Shown piece after piece: positions 51,679 to 60,257 of a stretch of DNA of 64,000 nucleotides. The notes below the pieces were generated by a model. The model ran no database searches and had not been told where the DNA came from. It saw only the letters and a list, made by a program, of their open reading frames with translations. Numbering within the stretch: position 1 is the first letter of the stretch; the number at the start of each line of letters is the position of its first letter. A program made the position numbers and the translations under genes. The stretch lies in the NCBI RefSeq assembly GCF_964246085.1, contig NZ_CAXTPD010000011.1; one strand, 5' to 3'. This DNA comes from Brotaphodocola sp003480315 (lineage in GTDB: Bacteria; Bacillota; Clostridia; Lachnospirales; Lachnospiraceae).

Positions 51679-52629
51679 TTAGCCAAACTGAACAACATCC
51701 TTGATCGGCTCGGCCGGTACTACTTCCTCCGCGTAAAGCACCGGACCCTCACCGTTATAATCCTGCCAGTATTCGATCTCAACACGCGCACGCACGGTCA
51801 CCCACTGTCTGGTTTCCAGATTACGCGCATCCTTGGATTTACAGATATATCCAAGAAAGGTCATATCCTCTGCACAGCAGGTCATAGCCATACGTCCCGG
51901 AACAAAATAGTTTTTCGGGAAATTGGAGGATTTCATGACCATAGCGGTAAATTCCACCACCTTACCCTTATAACGCTCCGGCTTGTCCATGCAGTCAATG
52001 TACCAGATACCGTATGCTTCCGGGCTGATCTTGATCACATCTGCCTTCATATCATAAGGAAGATCTTCCTCGGAGATTTCATCGATCTCGCCGTTCTCGT
52101 CTTCAAATACAATATCACATTTGGTATTCATGGATTTGAGCATGCGTTTATAGCGGTCCAGATCCTCGATACCATCGCACCGGTTGCATATGATAAGCTC
52201 CGAGTTCTTTACCATGGCATTTAACAGTGACTTCATGTTCTTCACATACAGCTCAAACGTAGACATGTCAATGATGGTAATCTGCTGGTAAATGGTCCAG
52301 TCCTTCGGAAGCTTTAAATCGTCCTGGTTCCACATGCCGTTCCACTCGATCAGCACACGCTCCGGCTGATGCAGAAGCTCCAGCTCTGTTAAACGCTCCG
52401 GCGTGATCTCATCCAGGCTGTCTACATACACAACCGAGGTCTTTGTATCTTTTAAGAGCGCGTCATCGTACTCCGTGTCCCCCTCCTCACATACGATCAG
52501 AAGGGTCTTGCCCTCAGTCCGGAAATAATCCTGCTCCATGGTGAAGGATAAAAATTCGGTCTTTCCTGCCTCTAAAAATCCATTGATCAGAAATACCGGC
52601 GTTACTTCATCGTCAATCATTGGTCCCAT
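51679..52629 (-). CDS. CobW-like GTPase domain fused to a TIGR03943/DUF1980-like C-terminal domain
   Basis: 316 residues. The N-terminal half is CobW/P47K-like: P-loop VFLINGFLEAGKTEFLSF, VLIEWNGMW at the switch region and LIICNRCDGI in place of NKXD. The C-terminal half (from about residue 200) resembles the YcgQ/DUF1980 module: YKGKVVEFTAMVMKSSNFP, YFVPGRMAMTCCAEDM, GYICKSKDARNLETRQWVTV. The Cys-Cys pair is the family's conserved spot. Sixteen bases after the His-rich CobW gene, so probably part of one metal-handling unit. The exact metal is unknown. Confidence 0.78.
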   Translation of the reverse strand: MGPMIDDEVTPVFLINGFLEAGKTEFLSFTMEQDYFRTEGKTLLIVCEEGDTEYDDALLKDTKTSVVYVDSLDEITPERLTELELLHQPERVLIEWNGMWNQDDLKLPKDWTIYQQITIIDMSTFELYVKNMKSLLNAMVKNSELIICNRCDGIEDLDRYKRMLKSMNTKCDIVFEDENGEIDEISEEDLPYDMKADVIKISPEAYGIWYIDCMDKPERYKGKVVEFTAMVMKSSNFPKNYFVPGRMAMTCCAEDMTFLGYICKSKDARNLETRQWVTVRARVEIEYWQDYNGEGPVLYAEEVVPAEPIKDVVQFG

Positions 52630-52644
52630 ATTCTGTACCTGTCC

Positions 52645-53868
52645 TTATTCGTTTCTGCCAAAGGCTTTCTTTAATTCATCTTCTTTTAAGTTTGCTCCGA
52701 TGACACATACCTTACCAGTATAATCCGGTGCTCCGGTGCGGATCTCGTACTGCTCCGGAACCATATCGAAGTAGTACCACTCGCCCTCTTTCTCACCCGG
52801 AAGCATGCCCTTGGCACGAAGAATATCTCCGTACTCATTGCCGTAAGCCAGCTCTTCCAGGATCGCGGTCAGCTGATCCTTGTTCACTGCGTCAATGGTC
52901 TCAAGACCCCAGCTTGAGAACACCTCATCTGCATGATGATGGTGATGCTCATGGTCATGGCAGCCACAGCTACACTCATCATCGTGGTCGTGATGATGCT
53001 CGTGGTCGTGATCCTCGCAGCCGCACGCATCGTCATGATCGTGGTGATGATGCTCATGCTCCTCATGGTCGTGATGGTGGTGCTCATGGTCATGATCCTC
53101 GCAGCCGCATTCATCATCATGATCGTGGTGATGATGATGCTCATGCTCCTCATGATCATGGTCTTCATGGTCATGATCCTCACAGCCGCAACTGCAATGT
53201 CCGTCATGGTCGTGATGATGATGGTGCGCATGCTCCTCCTTCACCTGGGCCAGCAGCTCTTCCATCATGGTATCCGGCTTCTCGATGAGCTCTAAAAGCT
53301 GTGCTCCGGTCAGCTGGTCGATCGGGGTAGTCACGATGCTTGCGTCCTTGTTGTGCTCACGTAAGAGATCCACGTCTGCCAGCACCTTTCTGGAATCAGC
53401 CACATCGGTACGGCTCATTACGATAGTACCTGCATTCTCGATCTGATTGTTAAAGAACTCACCAAAGTTCTTCATATACATTTTACACTTGGTGGCGTCT
53501 ACGATGGTGACCGCGCTGTTTAATTTTACGTCCAGATTCTTTGCCACGTCGCGGACGGCATTCATAACGTCAGACAGCTTGCCTACGCCGGAAGGCTCAA
53601 TGATCACTCGCTCTGGTTTGTACTTGGTCAGTACTTCCTCCAGAGATTTGCCGAAATCACCTACTAAAGAGCAGCAGATACAGCCGGAGTTCATCTCACG
53701 GATCTCGATACCGGAATCCTTTAAGAAACCGCCGTCGATACCAATCTGACCAAACTCGTTCTCAATGAGGACAACCTGCTCCCCCTTGATGGCTTCCTGT
53801 AAAAGCTTCTTAATAAATGTAGTTTTTCCTGCTCCTAAAAAGCCGGAGATAATATCAATCTTTGTCAT
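52645..53868 (-). CDS. CobW/P47K GTP-binding metallochaperone with a long His/Asp/Cys-rich insert
   Basis: 407 residues from the ATG at 53868 (GAAGGG ahead). Walker A SGFLGAGKTTFIKKLL, the CXCC metal site EMNSGCICCSLVGDF, and Walker B VIIEPSGVG are complete. Residues about 212-315 form an insert made of His/Asp runs interrupted by CGC and CSCGC units (for example HHHHDHDDECGCEDHDHE). The CobW C-terminal domain follows. Such G3E GTPases load metals, often Zn2+, into target proteins; the insert could store or buffer many ions. Upstream is a DtxR regulator and downstream a second CobW-like gene. Confidence 0.92.
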   Translation of the reverse strand: MTKIDIISGFLGAGKTTFIKKLLQEAIKGEQVVLIENEFGQIGIDGGFLKDSGIEIREMNSGCICCSLVGDFGKSLEEVLTKYKPERVIIEPSGVGKLSDVMNAVRDVAKNLDVKLNSAVTIVDATKCKMYMKNFGEFFNNQIENAGTIVMSRTDVADSRKVLADVDLLREHNKDASIVTTPIDQLTGAQLLELIEKPDTMMEELLAQVKEEHAHHHHHDHDGHCSCGCEDHDHEDHDHEEHEHHHHHDHDDECGCEDHDHEHHHHDHEEHEHHHHDHDDACGCEDHDHEHHHDHDDECSCGCHDHEHHHHHADEVFSSWGLETIDAVNKDQLTAILEELAYGNEYGDILRAKGMLPGEKEGEWYYFDMVPEQYEIRTGAPDYTGKVCVIGANLKEDELKKAFGRNE

Positions 53869-54007
53869 GATGATCCCTTCTTTTCTTTCATAATCCTTAA
53901 TGCTGCTTTCAAAGCGGCCGTTAGCAGCCGCTACCGTTTTCCATTCTGTCACAAAATACGCAGAATGTCAATATGCCGGGCAGCTCATGCCCGGCATACT
54001 CTTTGCT

Positions 54008-54373
54008 CTATTTGCTTTTTGACATGTAGGTACTGATCCCGTCGACCACTTCCTGATCCAGAATGTGCTCCATACGGCAGGCATTTTCCTCAGCCATTTC
54101 TTCCGAAACGCCGGTTACTTCCTGTAGAAAAGCAGTCAGGAGAAGGTGACGTGCGTAGATGGATTTCGCCTTGGCAAGGCCCTCCTCTGTAAGCTGGATG
54201 TCACCGCCCTGTTCCATGGAAATGAACCCCTGATCCCGCAGCAGGCCCATAGCTCTGCTGACGCTCGGCTTACTGAAATTCAGTGCGCGCGCCACATCGA
54301 TGGAACGGACAACTCCTTTCTTTTCCTTGATCATCAGTATTGTTTCCAGATAGTTTTCCCCTGATTCATGCAT
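54008..54373 (-). CDS. DtxR/MntR-family metal-dependent regulator
   Basis: 121 residues. The N-terminal winged helix includes SGENYLETILMIKEKKGVVR and SIDVARALNFSKPSVSRAM; the dimerisation domain carries the metal ligands (Cys/His/Glu in ENACRMEHILDQEVVDGI). There is no SH3-like third domain, as in MntR. The start at 54373 has AGGAGG ten bases ahead; the ATG at 54436 would add a Cys-rich start and is less likely. It probably senses Fe2+ or Mn2+; matching palindromes stand in front of the feo cluster in this window. Confidence 0.9.
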   Translation of the reverse strand: MHESGENYLETILMIKEKKGVVRSIDVARALNFSKPSVSRAMGLLRDQGFISMEQGGDIQLTEEGLAKAKSIYARHLLLTAFLQEVTGVSEEMAEENACRMEHILDQEVVDGISTYMSKSK

Positions 54374-54501
54374 ACAACAACAACCTCCTGTCCCAGTAAG
54401 GGAATTACTACTATCATAAACGATATTCCCAGGCAAGTCCAGTCTTTTTCTAAAGTTGTCTGAAGTGCTTCTAAGGAAAGATTCTCAACTACAGCTTGTC
54501 T

Positions 54502-56592
54502 TTATTCAGGAAGCAGGTTCTGCATGCTCTTTAAACTGATCAGCAGGGTAGAGGTATTGTGCAGGAGGGCAGAGGTTGCCGGTGGGAGCACTCCCAGAAC
54601 GCCCAGAGCGATCAGTCCGGCATTGAAGCCGACGATCGTGCGGTAATTCCAATGGATACGCTGCATCAGATGATTACTGATCAGCTTTAAGGTTACCACC
54701 TCGTACAGATTGTCTGCGCCTATGGTCACATCCGCGATCTCTCTGGCCAGCTCTGCGCCGTCACTGATGGCAATGCCCACGTTCGCGGCAGAAAGCGCCG
54801 GGGAATCGTTAATACCGTCACCGATCATGATGACCTTACGCCCCGCAGCCTTTTCTTTTTCCACAAAGCTTGCCTTATCCTCCGGCAGCACCTCCGAATA
54901 ATACTCATCTACACCGGCCATGGCCGCAATGGCTTTGGCAGTACGCTCACTGTCTCCGGTCATCATGACAACCTTGCTGATGCCCGCCTCTTTTAAGGAA
55001 GCAATGACATCGCGGGCTTCTTCACGCAGCGGATCCTGGATGCAGATGACAGCAGCCAGCTCACCGTCGATGGCCAGATACAGATGCGAGTATTCCGGAG
55101 CAAGAGCATCAAATACTTCCTGTCTGCCCTCCGGAACAGTGCATTTTTCATCCTCAAATACGAAATGCGCACTGCCGATGATAGCCTTTTTATCCCCCAT
55201 CTCATCTTCCAGGGTGGTGGAAATGCCGTGCGCAACAATATACTCTACCTTGCTGTGCAGTTCCTCATGAACGAGATGCTTCTTCTTTGCCGCATCGACC
55301 ACAGCCTTTGCCATGGAGTGCGGGAAATGCTCTTCCAGACATGCCGCGATGCGCAGAAGCTCATCACCTGTCATATTGTTAAAGGAAACCACATCCACCA
55401 CAGTCGGCTGAGCCTTGGTCAGAGTACCGGTCTTATCAAAGACAATCGTGTCGGCCTCAGCCATAGCCTCCAGATACTTGCCGCCCTTCACCGTAATGTC
55501 GTACATATTGGCCTCGCGGATCGCGGACAGCACCGAGATCGGCATAGCCAGCTTCAGGGCACAGGAGAAGTCTACCATCAGGATAGAAAGTGCCTTGGTT
55601 GTGTTTCTGGTGATCAGCCAGGTCAGGCCGGTGCCAAGCAGGCTGTAAGGAACCAGGGTATCTGCCAGATGCTCTGCCTTACCCTCCAGGGAAGATTTCA
55701 GTTTTTCAGATTCCTCGATCATGGTCACGATCTTATCAAACTTGCTGGAGCCCCCGGTCTCTTTGACACGGATGGTGATCTCTCCCTCTTCCACTACAGT
55801 ACCTGCATAAACCGTGGCACCCTTCGTTTTTTCAGCCGGAACGGACTCACCGGTTAAGGAGGCCTGATTAACCATAGCCTCGCCGTCTGCCACCTCGCCG
55901 TCAAACGGGATTACATTGCCCATATGAATGCGTACCAGATCCGATTTCTGGATTGTCGTGGTCGGAACCAGGACCTCCTGTCCATCACTTACCAGCCATA
56001 CCTTGGTAATATTTAAGGACATGCTGCGCGCCAGGTCACCCACCGACTTCTTGTGAGTCCATTCCTCCAGGATCTCGCCGATGCCAAGCAGGAACATGAC
56101 AGAGCCGGCTGTGTCAAAATCACTTCTTATAATAGAAACGCCAATGGCGGTTGCATCCAGGACCGGAACCTCGATCTTTCTGGCTGCCAGCGTACAGATT
56201 CCCTTCCAGATATATTTTACAGATTTCACGGAGGTAATGACAGCCCGGACGCCTGCAGGTAAAAACAGGTTATTTCCCACACGCATGATGACACGGGTCA
56301 TCAGCTTTTCCCAGTATTCGCTGTTTAGGGCACGGCCGGAATTCTGGATATAAGACTCCGGAACTTCTGCCTTTTCGTAGGAAAATGTCTGCAAATCACG
56401 GACAACCGTTTCCCGGTCACCATCGTAATGAATCACAATTTCACTCAGGCGCTCCCGCACTTTTACGGAAATGGAGTATGGTTTTGCGTTAAAATAATAC
56501 TGCAGGATGTCTGCCTGCTCAATGCTCATGCGGCCCTGCAGGATCTGAACACGGATTCTTCCGCGGATCTCATGTTTGATCACAAATTTCAT
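54502..56592 (-). CDS. P1B-type heavy-metal ATPase with unusual metal-site motif
   Basis: 696 residues. DKTGTLTKAQPTVVD (phosphorylated Asp), TGESVPAEK (actuator), and MIGDGINDSPALSAANVG (hinge) are intact. The transmembrane metal motif, usually CPC, reads DFSCALKLAMPIS, with one Cys. The N-terminal 80 residues look like an HMA domain without the CXXC pair (FVIKHEIRGRIRVQIL). Such features occur in Firmicutes exporters for Fe, Mn or Zn rather than Cu. The structured 146-nt repeat copy 2 ends 11 bases before the ATG; AAGAGGAA is the ribosome site. Confidence 0.9.
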   Translation of the reverse strand: MKFVIKHEIRGRIRVQILQGRMSIEQADILQYYFNAKPYSISVKVRERLSEIVIHYDGDRETVVRDLQTFSYEKAEVPESYIQNSGRALNSEYWEKLMTRVIMRVGNNLFLPAGVRAVITSVKSVKYIWKGICTLAARKIEVPVLDATAIGVSIIRSDFDTAGSVMFLLGIGEILEEWTHKKSVGDLARSMSLNITKVWLVSDGQEVLVPTTTIQKSDLVRIHMGNVIPFDGEVADGEAMVNQASLTGESVPAEKTKGATVYAGTVVEEGEITIRVKETGGSSKFDKIVTMIEESEKLKSSLEGKAEHLADTLVPYSLLGTGLTWLITRNTTKALSILMVDFSCALKLAMPISVLSAIREANMYDITVKGGKYLEAMAEADTIVFDKTGTLTKAQPTVVDVVSFNNMTGDELLRIAACLEEHFPHSMAKAVVDAAKKKHLVHEELHSKVEYIVAHGISTTLEDEMGDKKAIIGSAHFVFEDEKCTVPEGRQEVFDALAPEYSHLYLAIDGELAAVICIQDPLREEARDVIASLKEAGISKVVMMTGDSERTAKAIAAMAGVDEYYSEVLPEDKASFVEKEKAAGRKVIMIGDGINDSPALSAANVGIAISDGAELAREIADVTIGADNLYEVVTLKLISNHLMQRIHWNYRTIVGFNAGLIALGVLGVLPPATSALLHNTSTLLISLKSMQNLLPE

Positions 56593-56603
56593 AGTGTATT
56601 CCT

Positions 56604-56749
56604 CTTTTCGTGTAACTGCTCAGTACCTTCACAGTCACGAGCAAAAATCCATGAAAATTGCCTGCGGCAATAGGATTTTTGCCTGCCATCCTATGTTTTC
56701 TTACGGTCAGCGCAGTAAATGCGCAGACCTACTGAATAGTTACCTTTTC
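56604..56749 (-). repeat. 146-nt structured interspersed element, copy 2 (5' of the P1B ATPase gene)
   Basis: It matches 22091-22236 over its full length with a handful of base changes. One change turns a U-A pair of the closing stem into U-G, keeping pairing. Ends are GTAACTATTCAGTA and TACTGAGCAGTTAC on the minus strand. Orientation relative to the downstream gene and distance to its start are the same as for copy 1. Confidence 0.85.
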
Positions 56750-56821
56750 GTTACTTTTTTCGTAACGTTTTCTGTCAGTAATCAATGCGCCAGACAGCGC
56801 ATTTAAGCCATTTCCGGCAAT

Positions 56822-56858
56822 GAAAAAGGATGCAGAGCATGATCGTGCATCCTTTTCC
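56822..56858 (-). terminator. terminator after the DUF6110-like gene
   Basis: AAAAGGATGCA and TGCATCCTTTT form an 11-bp stem with an 11-base loop, about 65 bases past the stop codon at 56925. A T-tract follows on either strand. Confidence 0.8.
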
Positions 56859-56924
56859 TGCTTTGTTTCCAAAACAGAGCGCATGCTTTTTTACGGTTGT
56901 CTCTGCCTGGTAAATGGTACGAAA

Positions 56925-57242
56925 TTACTCAGCGTCTGCTGCCTCTGCTGCATTTTCCTCAGCCTCTGCTGCCTCATCAGCGAAGGCCGCAGCCTCAGCC
57001 TTTGCCGCACGCTCCTCGTTGATCTGCTGAGCCTCTGCCAGGATATCCTCTGCGTTAGCCTGTACGCTTGCTGCTACGTTCAGAACGCATGTTTTTGCAC
57101 GAAGGACAGCTGCTGTGCAGTTGGTGTAAACCTTCTTGGCATCTTCACTTGCAAGGATCTTAACACCTGCAGTACCGAACAGAACACCTGCTGCGAACAC
57201 TCCGGATTTCTTGATATCTAATGCTTTTAAAACTTTTAACAT
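56925..57242 (-). CDS. small DUF6110-like protein
   Basis: 105 residues from the ATG at 57242 (GAGGAGG ahead). Starts MLKVLKALDIKKSGVFAAGV, a short hydrophobic segment FAAGVLFGTAGVKILA, then KKVYTNCTAAVLRAKTCVLN with two Cys, and an Ala/Glu-rich acidic tail. Proteins of this kind are found beside metal-transport ATPases in Clostridia; their role is unknown. It sits between the Fur-like gene and the P1B ATPase. Assignment to DUF6110 is from memory of the pattern. Confidence 0.7.
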   Translation of the reverse strand: MLKVLKALDIKKSGVFAAGVLFGTAGVKILASEDAKKVYTNCTAAVLRAKTCVLNVAASVQANAEDILAEAQQINEERAAKAEAAAFADEAAEAEENAAEAADAE

Positions 57243-57351
57243 GACTGGATTCCTCCTCATAAGTATTTTAATTTTTTTGTTTAACGCGTATTTTAACTCA
57301 TTGAATTTCAAATTTCAAGAGTTTTTTTGATAAACTTTCTTAATAAAGGCA

Positions 57352-57398
57352 GAAAAGGAGTGTTAATGATAATTTTTCTCATTAACACTCCTTTTCTT
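57352..57398 (-). terminator. terminator after the Fur-like gene
   Basis: AAAAGGAGTGTTAATGA and TCATTAACACTCCTTTT form a perfect 17-bp stem with a nine-base loop just past the stop at 57406. T-rich tails follow on both strands. Confidence 0.88.
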
Positions 57399-57405
57399 TT
57401 TCCTT

Positions 57406-57681
57406 TCATGCAAACGCCATTCGCTCTCCCATATCGTAATCAATGCGGTACATGTTTTTTCTCTGGATCAGACCTGCCTCCTCCAGTGTTTTTACCATAC
57501 GGTAAACGGTAGCCATACCGATACTTGGGTCACGCTTTGCTGCTTTATAATAAATCTCCTTACAGCAGCTGCACTCATCCTGCAGGATCACATCGATCAG
57601 AAGCTTTCTCTGGCTGGTAATCCGGCAGCCATTCTTTTTCAATTCAGAAATAATAAATCCTTTTTTTGCCTCAGCTGACAT
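57406..57681 (-). CDS. Fur-family-like regulator consisting only of the winged-helix domain
   Basis: 91 residues; normal Fur proteins have about 140. The Fur DNA-binding domain is complete (GCRITSQRKLLIDVILQDEC, then GMATVYRMVKTLEEAGLI). The C-terminal dimerisation and metal-binding domain is absent and the protein ends GERMAFA. A CSCC group in the middle could bind metal. AAAGGAGG precedes the ATG. Placed after the feo genes and before the P1B ATPase, it may modulate the same genes. Confidence 0.85.
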   Translation of the reverse strand: MSAEAKKGFIISELKKNGCRITSQRKLLIDVILQDECSCCKEIYYKAAKRDPSIGMATVYRMVKTLEEAGLIQRKNMYRIDYDMGERMAFA

Positions 57682-57706
57682 AAAGTACCTCCTTTGGGTT
57701 CTTTTG

Positions 57707-57722
57707 GTTAGTTTTTGCTAAC
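57707..57722. promoter_or_regulatory. possible DtxR-type operator before the Fur-like gene
   Basis: GTTAG-TTTTTG-CTAAC is an inverted repeat whose arms match those of the DtxR/IdeR consensus (TTAGGTTAGSCTAACCTAA) while the centre differs. It lies about 25 bases before the Fur-like start codon. Confidence 0.45.
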
Positions 57723-57730
57723 TCTCGCTT

Positions 57731-57764
57731 TTTCAGAAAGGGCAGCGGCACTGCCCTTCTGAAA
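57731..57764. terminator. hairpin between the Cys-rich FeoB accessory gene and the Fur-like gene
   Basis: CAGAAGGGCAG and CTGCCCTTTCTG (minus strand) form a stable stem directly after the TGA of the accessory gene. No T-run follows on the minus strand, so it may be a partial terminator or RNA-stabilising stem. Confidence 0.55.
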
Positions 57765-57932
57765 TCAGTTATTTTTTTTCGAATCCGGGGCGGAAGGATG
57801 GCAGCCTGCACAACCAGCACAGCCGGCGCAGCCTCCGGTACATCCGCCCGACTTTTTCTGATCGTGATGCTTTTTGATCACATAAAAACAATATCCGGCG
57901 ATAACGGCCACCACAACAATATCTGCTAACAC
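57765..57932 (-). CDS. FeoB-associated Cys-rich small membrane protein
   Basis: 55 residues from a GTG at 57932 with AAGAAGGGAAACGAA ahead. One membrane segment (LADIVVVAVIAGYCFYVIKK) is followed by KHHDQKKSGG and a Cys-rich repeat CTGGCAGCAGCAGCH, then a short polar tail. This is the layout of the small FeoB-associated Cys-rich proteins, which sit next to feoB and probably help iron transfer at the membrane. It is easily missed because of its length and GTG start. It begins about 95 bases after the feoB stop. Confidence 0.85.
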   Translation of the reverse strand: MLADIVVVAVIAGYCFYVIKKHHDQKKSGGCTGGCAGCAGCAGCHPSAPDSKKNN

Positions 57933-58026
57933 TTCGTTTCCCTTCTTTCAGCACAGCCCCGGCCGGTGAAAACCGGAGCTGCAAAATTCAATTTCAAAAT
58001 AGATTTCAAATATAAATTCAGATTGC

Positions 58027-60210
58027 TTATGAAGCAGCCTGTACAGATCTCTTGGCGTAAGTCTTCTGATCTTTGTACGGATCCGGACGGAACAGCATAA
58101 ACAGCATGAACAGCAATACTGCGAATGCGATCACGGTCCAGGCACTGAAGGTACCATACAGTAAGAAGGAACCGATCTGGTAAATGACCAGGGTTACAGC
58201 GTAAGCAAATACGTTCTGGAATACAATTGCGAACCAGAACCACTTACGGCTCTGCATCTCTTTTGCCATGGTAGAAATCGCTGCCAGACACGGAGAGTCA
58301 AACAGGTTGAACAAAAGGAAGCTGAAGCCTGCCAGAGCGGTCGGGAACCACATGCCAACGCCTGCAGCAACAGTATCTGCATCCTCGACATCACCTGCAA
58401 CGTTTGCAAGTACACCCATGGTAGAAACGATACCCTCTTTTGCGCTGAAGCCGGAGATCGCAGCTGCAACCGGCTGCCACTCGCCCCATCCAAGCGGTGC
58501 GAACAGCGGAGCGATAGCACCGCCGACGATAGCCATAAGGCTGTCTGCGGAATCCTCAACCATACCAAATGCGCCATCCTGAATACCGAAGCTACTTAAG
58601 ATCCACATCACTACGCAGGCCAGGAACAGAACCGTACCTGCCTTGATGAAGAAGCCCTTCAGTCTCTCCCATACATGCAGAAGCACAGTTCTTGCAGACG
58701 GGATGTGGTACTGCGGCAGCTCCATAACGAACGGAGCCGGCTTGCCGGAGAACGGCTTGGTCTTCTTTAACATGATTGCTGCAACTAACACTGCAACGAT
58801 ACCTGCAAAATACATGAGTGGGGTGATAAAGCCAGCAACATCCCAGCCGGTTACATAACCGGCCATAACACCGCCCATAAGAGCGATAACCGGAAGCTTC
58901 GCACCGCACGGAATGAAGGTAGCGGTCATGATGGTAAGACGTCTGTCATTGTCCTGTTCAATGGTCTTGGAGGCCATGATTCCAGGAATACCGCAGCCGG
59001 AAGAAATCAGCAGCGGGATGAAGCTCTTACCGGACAGTCCGAAGTGACGGAACACACGGTCCATAACGAAGGCGATACGTACCATGTAGCCGCAGTCCTC
59101 AAGGATAGACAGGAACAGGAACAGGATTGCCATCTGCGGCATGAAGCCAAGCACAGCACCCAGACCGCCGATGACACCGTCAACAGCAAGGCTGATGATG
59201 AAATCACTTGCACCTGCATTGGTGAGGAAGGTTCCTGCGGCCTCCTGGATCGCGCCTACAAAGGTATCGTTGGTCCAGTCGGTAACAAAAGTACCAACCG
59301 TCGTTACGGATATGTAATAAACAACCCACATGATCGCGATGAAGATCGGGATACCCAGGATACGGTTGGTTACGATCTGGTCGATCTTATCGGATACAGT
59401 CATCTTGTCTTTGCCCTTCTTTACGGAAGAGGAAACGACTTTCTGGATGAACTTGTAACGCTCGTCGGTTACGATGCTCTCCATATCGTCATCATGCTTT
59501 TCTTCAAGCTCTTTTCTTGCGGACTCTACAACGCCTGCTGCAGATGCCGGAAGTGCCACGCTCTCAACAACCTTGCTGTCGTTCTCAAGGAATTTGACAG
59601 CGTACCATCTCTTTTTGTCAGCAGAAATGCTCTCCGGAAGGACCTCGGCAACCACAGCGACAGCCTTCTCCAGATCTTCTGAGAAGATTTCCTTCGGCAG
59701 GTCAGCTTCTTTTTTATGGGCAACTTCAACGGCCTTGTCGATCAGCTTGTCAAGACCGGTCTGCTTTAAAGCGGAAGTCTCCACAACCGGACAGTTCATT
59801 AACATGGAGAGACGTGCAACGTCAATTTTCATACCTCTCTTCTCCAGAAGGTCGGTCATGTTCAGTGCAATAACTACCGGAACGCCAGTCTCAATGAGCT
59901 GAGTCGTTAAATATAAGTTACGCTCGATGTTGGTGGAATCCACAAGGTCCACAATGACATCCGGATTCTCCTTCAGAACGTAGTCACGGCTGACAACCTC
60001 CTCCAGTGTATACGGAGACATGGAGTAAATACCCGGAAGGTCTGTTACGATCACATCCTCATGTTTTCCTTTGGTTTTTAATTTACCTTCTTTTTTCTCT
60101 ACCGTAACCCCCGGCCAGTTACCTACGTACTGGTTTGCACCGGTGAGGGCATTGAACATGGTTGTTTTACCACAGTTCGGGTTTCCGGCAAGTGCAATTT
60201 TAATTGCCAT
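58027..60210 (-). CDS. feoB: ferrous iron transporter FeoB
   Basis: 727 residues. The G-protein domain is at the N-terminus: LAGNPNCGKTTMFNALTG (G1), WPGVTVEKKEG (G2), VTDLPGIYSMSPYTLEE (G3), ALNMTDLLEK (G4, NXXD). About ten membrane helices follow with the two Gate motifs (ISSGCGIPGIMASKT; SGFSAKEGIVSTMGVLAN). Imports Fe2+. The start at 60210 fits the family N-terminus MAIKIALAGNPN; the ATG at 60243 lacks a ribosome site. Third gene of the feoA-feoA-feoB operon. Confidence 0.97.
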   Translation of the reverse strand: MAIKIALAGNPNCGKTTMFNALTGANQYVGNWPGVTVEKKEGKLKTKGKHEDVIVTDLPGIYSMSPYTLEEVVSRDYVLKENPDVIVDLVDSTNIERNLYLTTQLIETGVPVVIALNMTDLLEKRGMKIDVARLSMLMNCPVVETSALKQTGLDKLIDKAVEVAHKKEADLPKEIFSEDLEKAVAVVAEVLPESISADKKRWYAVKFLENDSKVVESVALPASAAGVVESARKELEEKHDDDMESIVTDERYKFIQKVVSSSVKKGKDKMTVSDKIDQIVTNRILGIPIFIAIMWVVYYISVTTVGTFVTDWTNDTFVGAIQEAAGTFLTNAGASDFIISLAVDGVIGGLGAVLGFMPQMAILFLFLSILEDCGYMVRIAFVMDRVFRHFGLSGKSFIPLLISSGCGIPGIMASKTIEQDNDRRLTIMTATFIPCGAKLPVIALMGGVMAGYVTGWDVAGFITPLMYFAGIVAVLVAAIMLKKTKPFSGKPAPFVMELPQYHIPSARTVLLHVWERLKGFFIKAGTVLFLACVVMWILSSFGIQDGAFGMVEDSADSLMAIVGGAIAPLFAPLGWGEWQPVAAAISGFSAKEGIVSTMGVLANVAGDVEDADTVAAGVGMWFPTALAGFSFLLFNLFDSPCLAAISTMAKEMQSRKWFWFAIVFQNVFAYAVTLVIYQIGSFLLYGTFSAWTVIAFAVLLFMLFMLFRPDPYKDQKTYAKRSVQAAS

Positions 60211-60257
60211 TTTTTTCTCGCTCTCTTTCCTTGTTGTTGTCATGTTATGTGGTTAAA

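Noticed and set aside
52884..53295. Methionine/isoleucine-rich or Val-rich open frames overlapping the His-rich CobW region.
   Set aside because: They are out-of-frame readings of CAC/CAT/GAC runs.
56820..57221. A 133-codon Cys-rich plus-strand frame.
   Set aside because: It is antisense to the DUF6110-like gene, which has a proper ribosome site and terminator.
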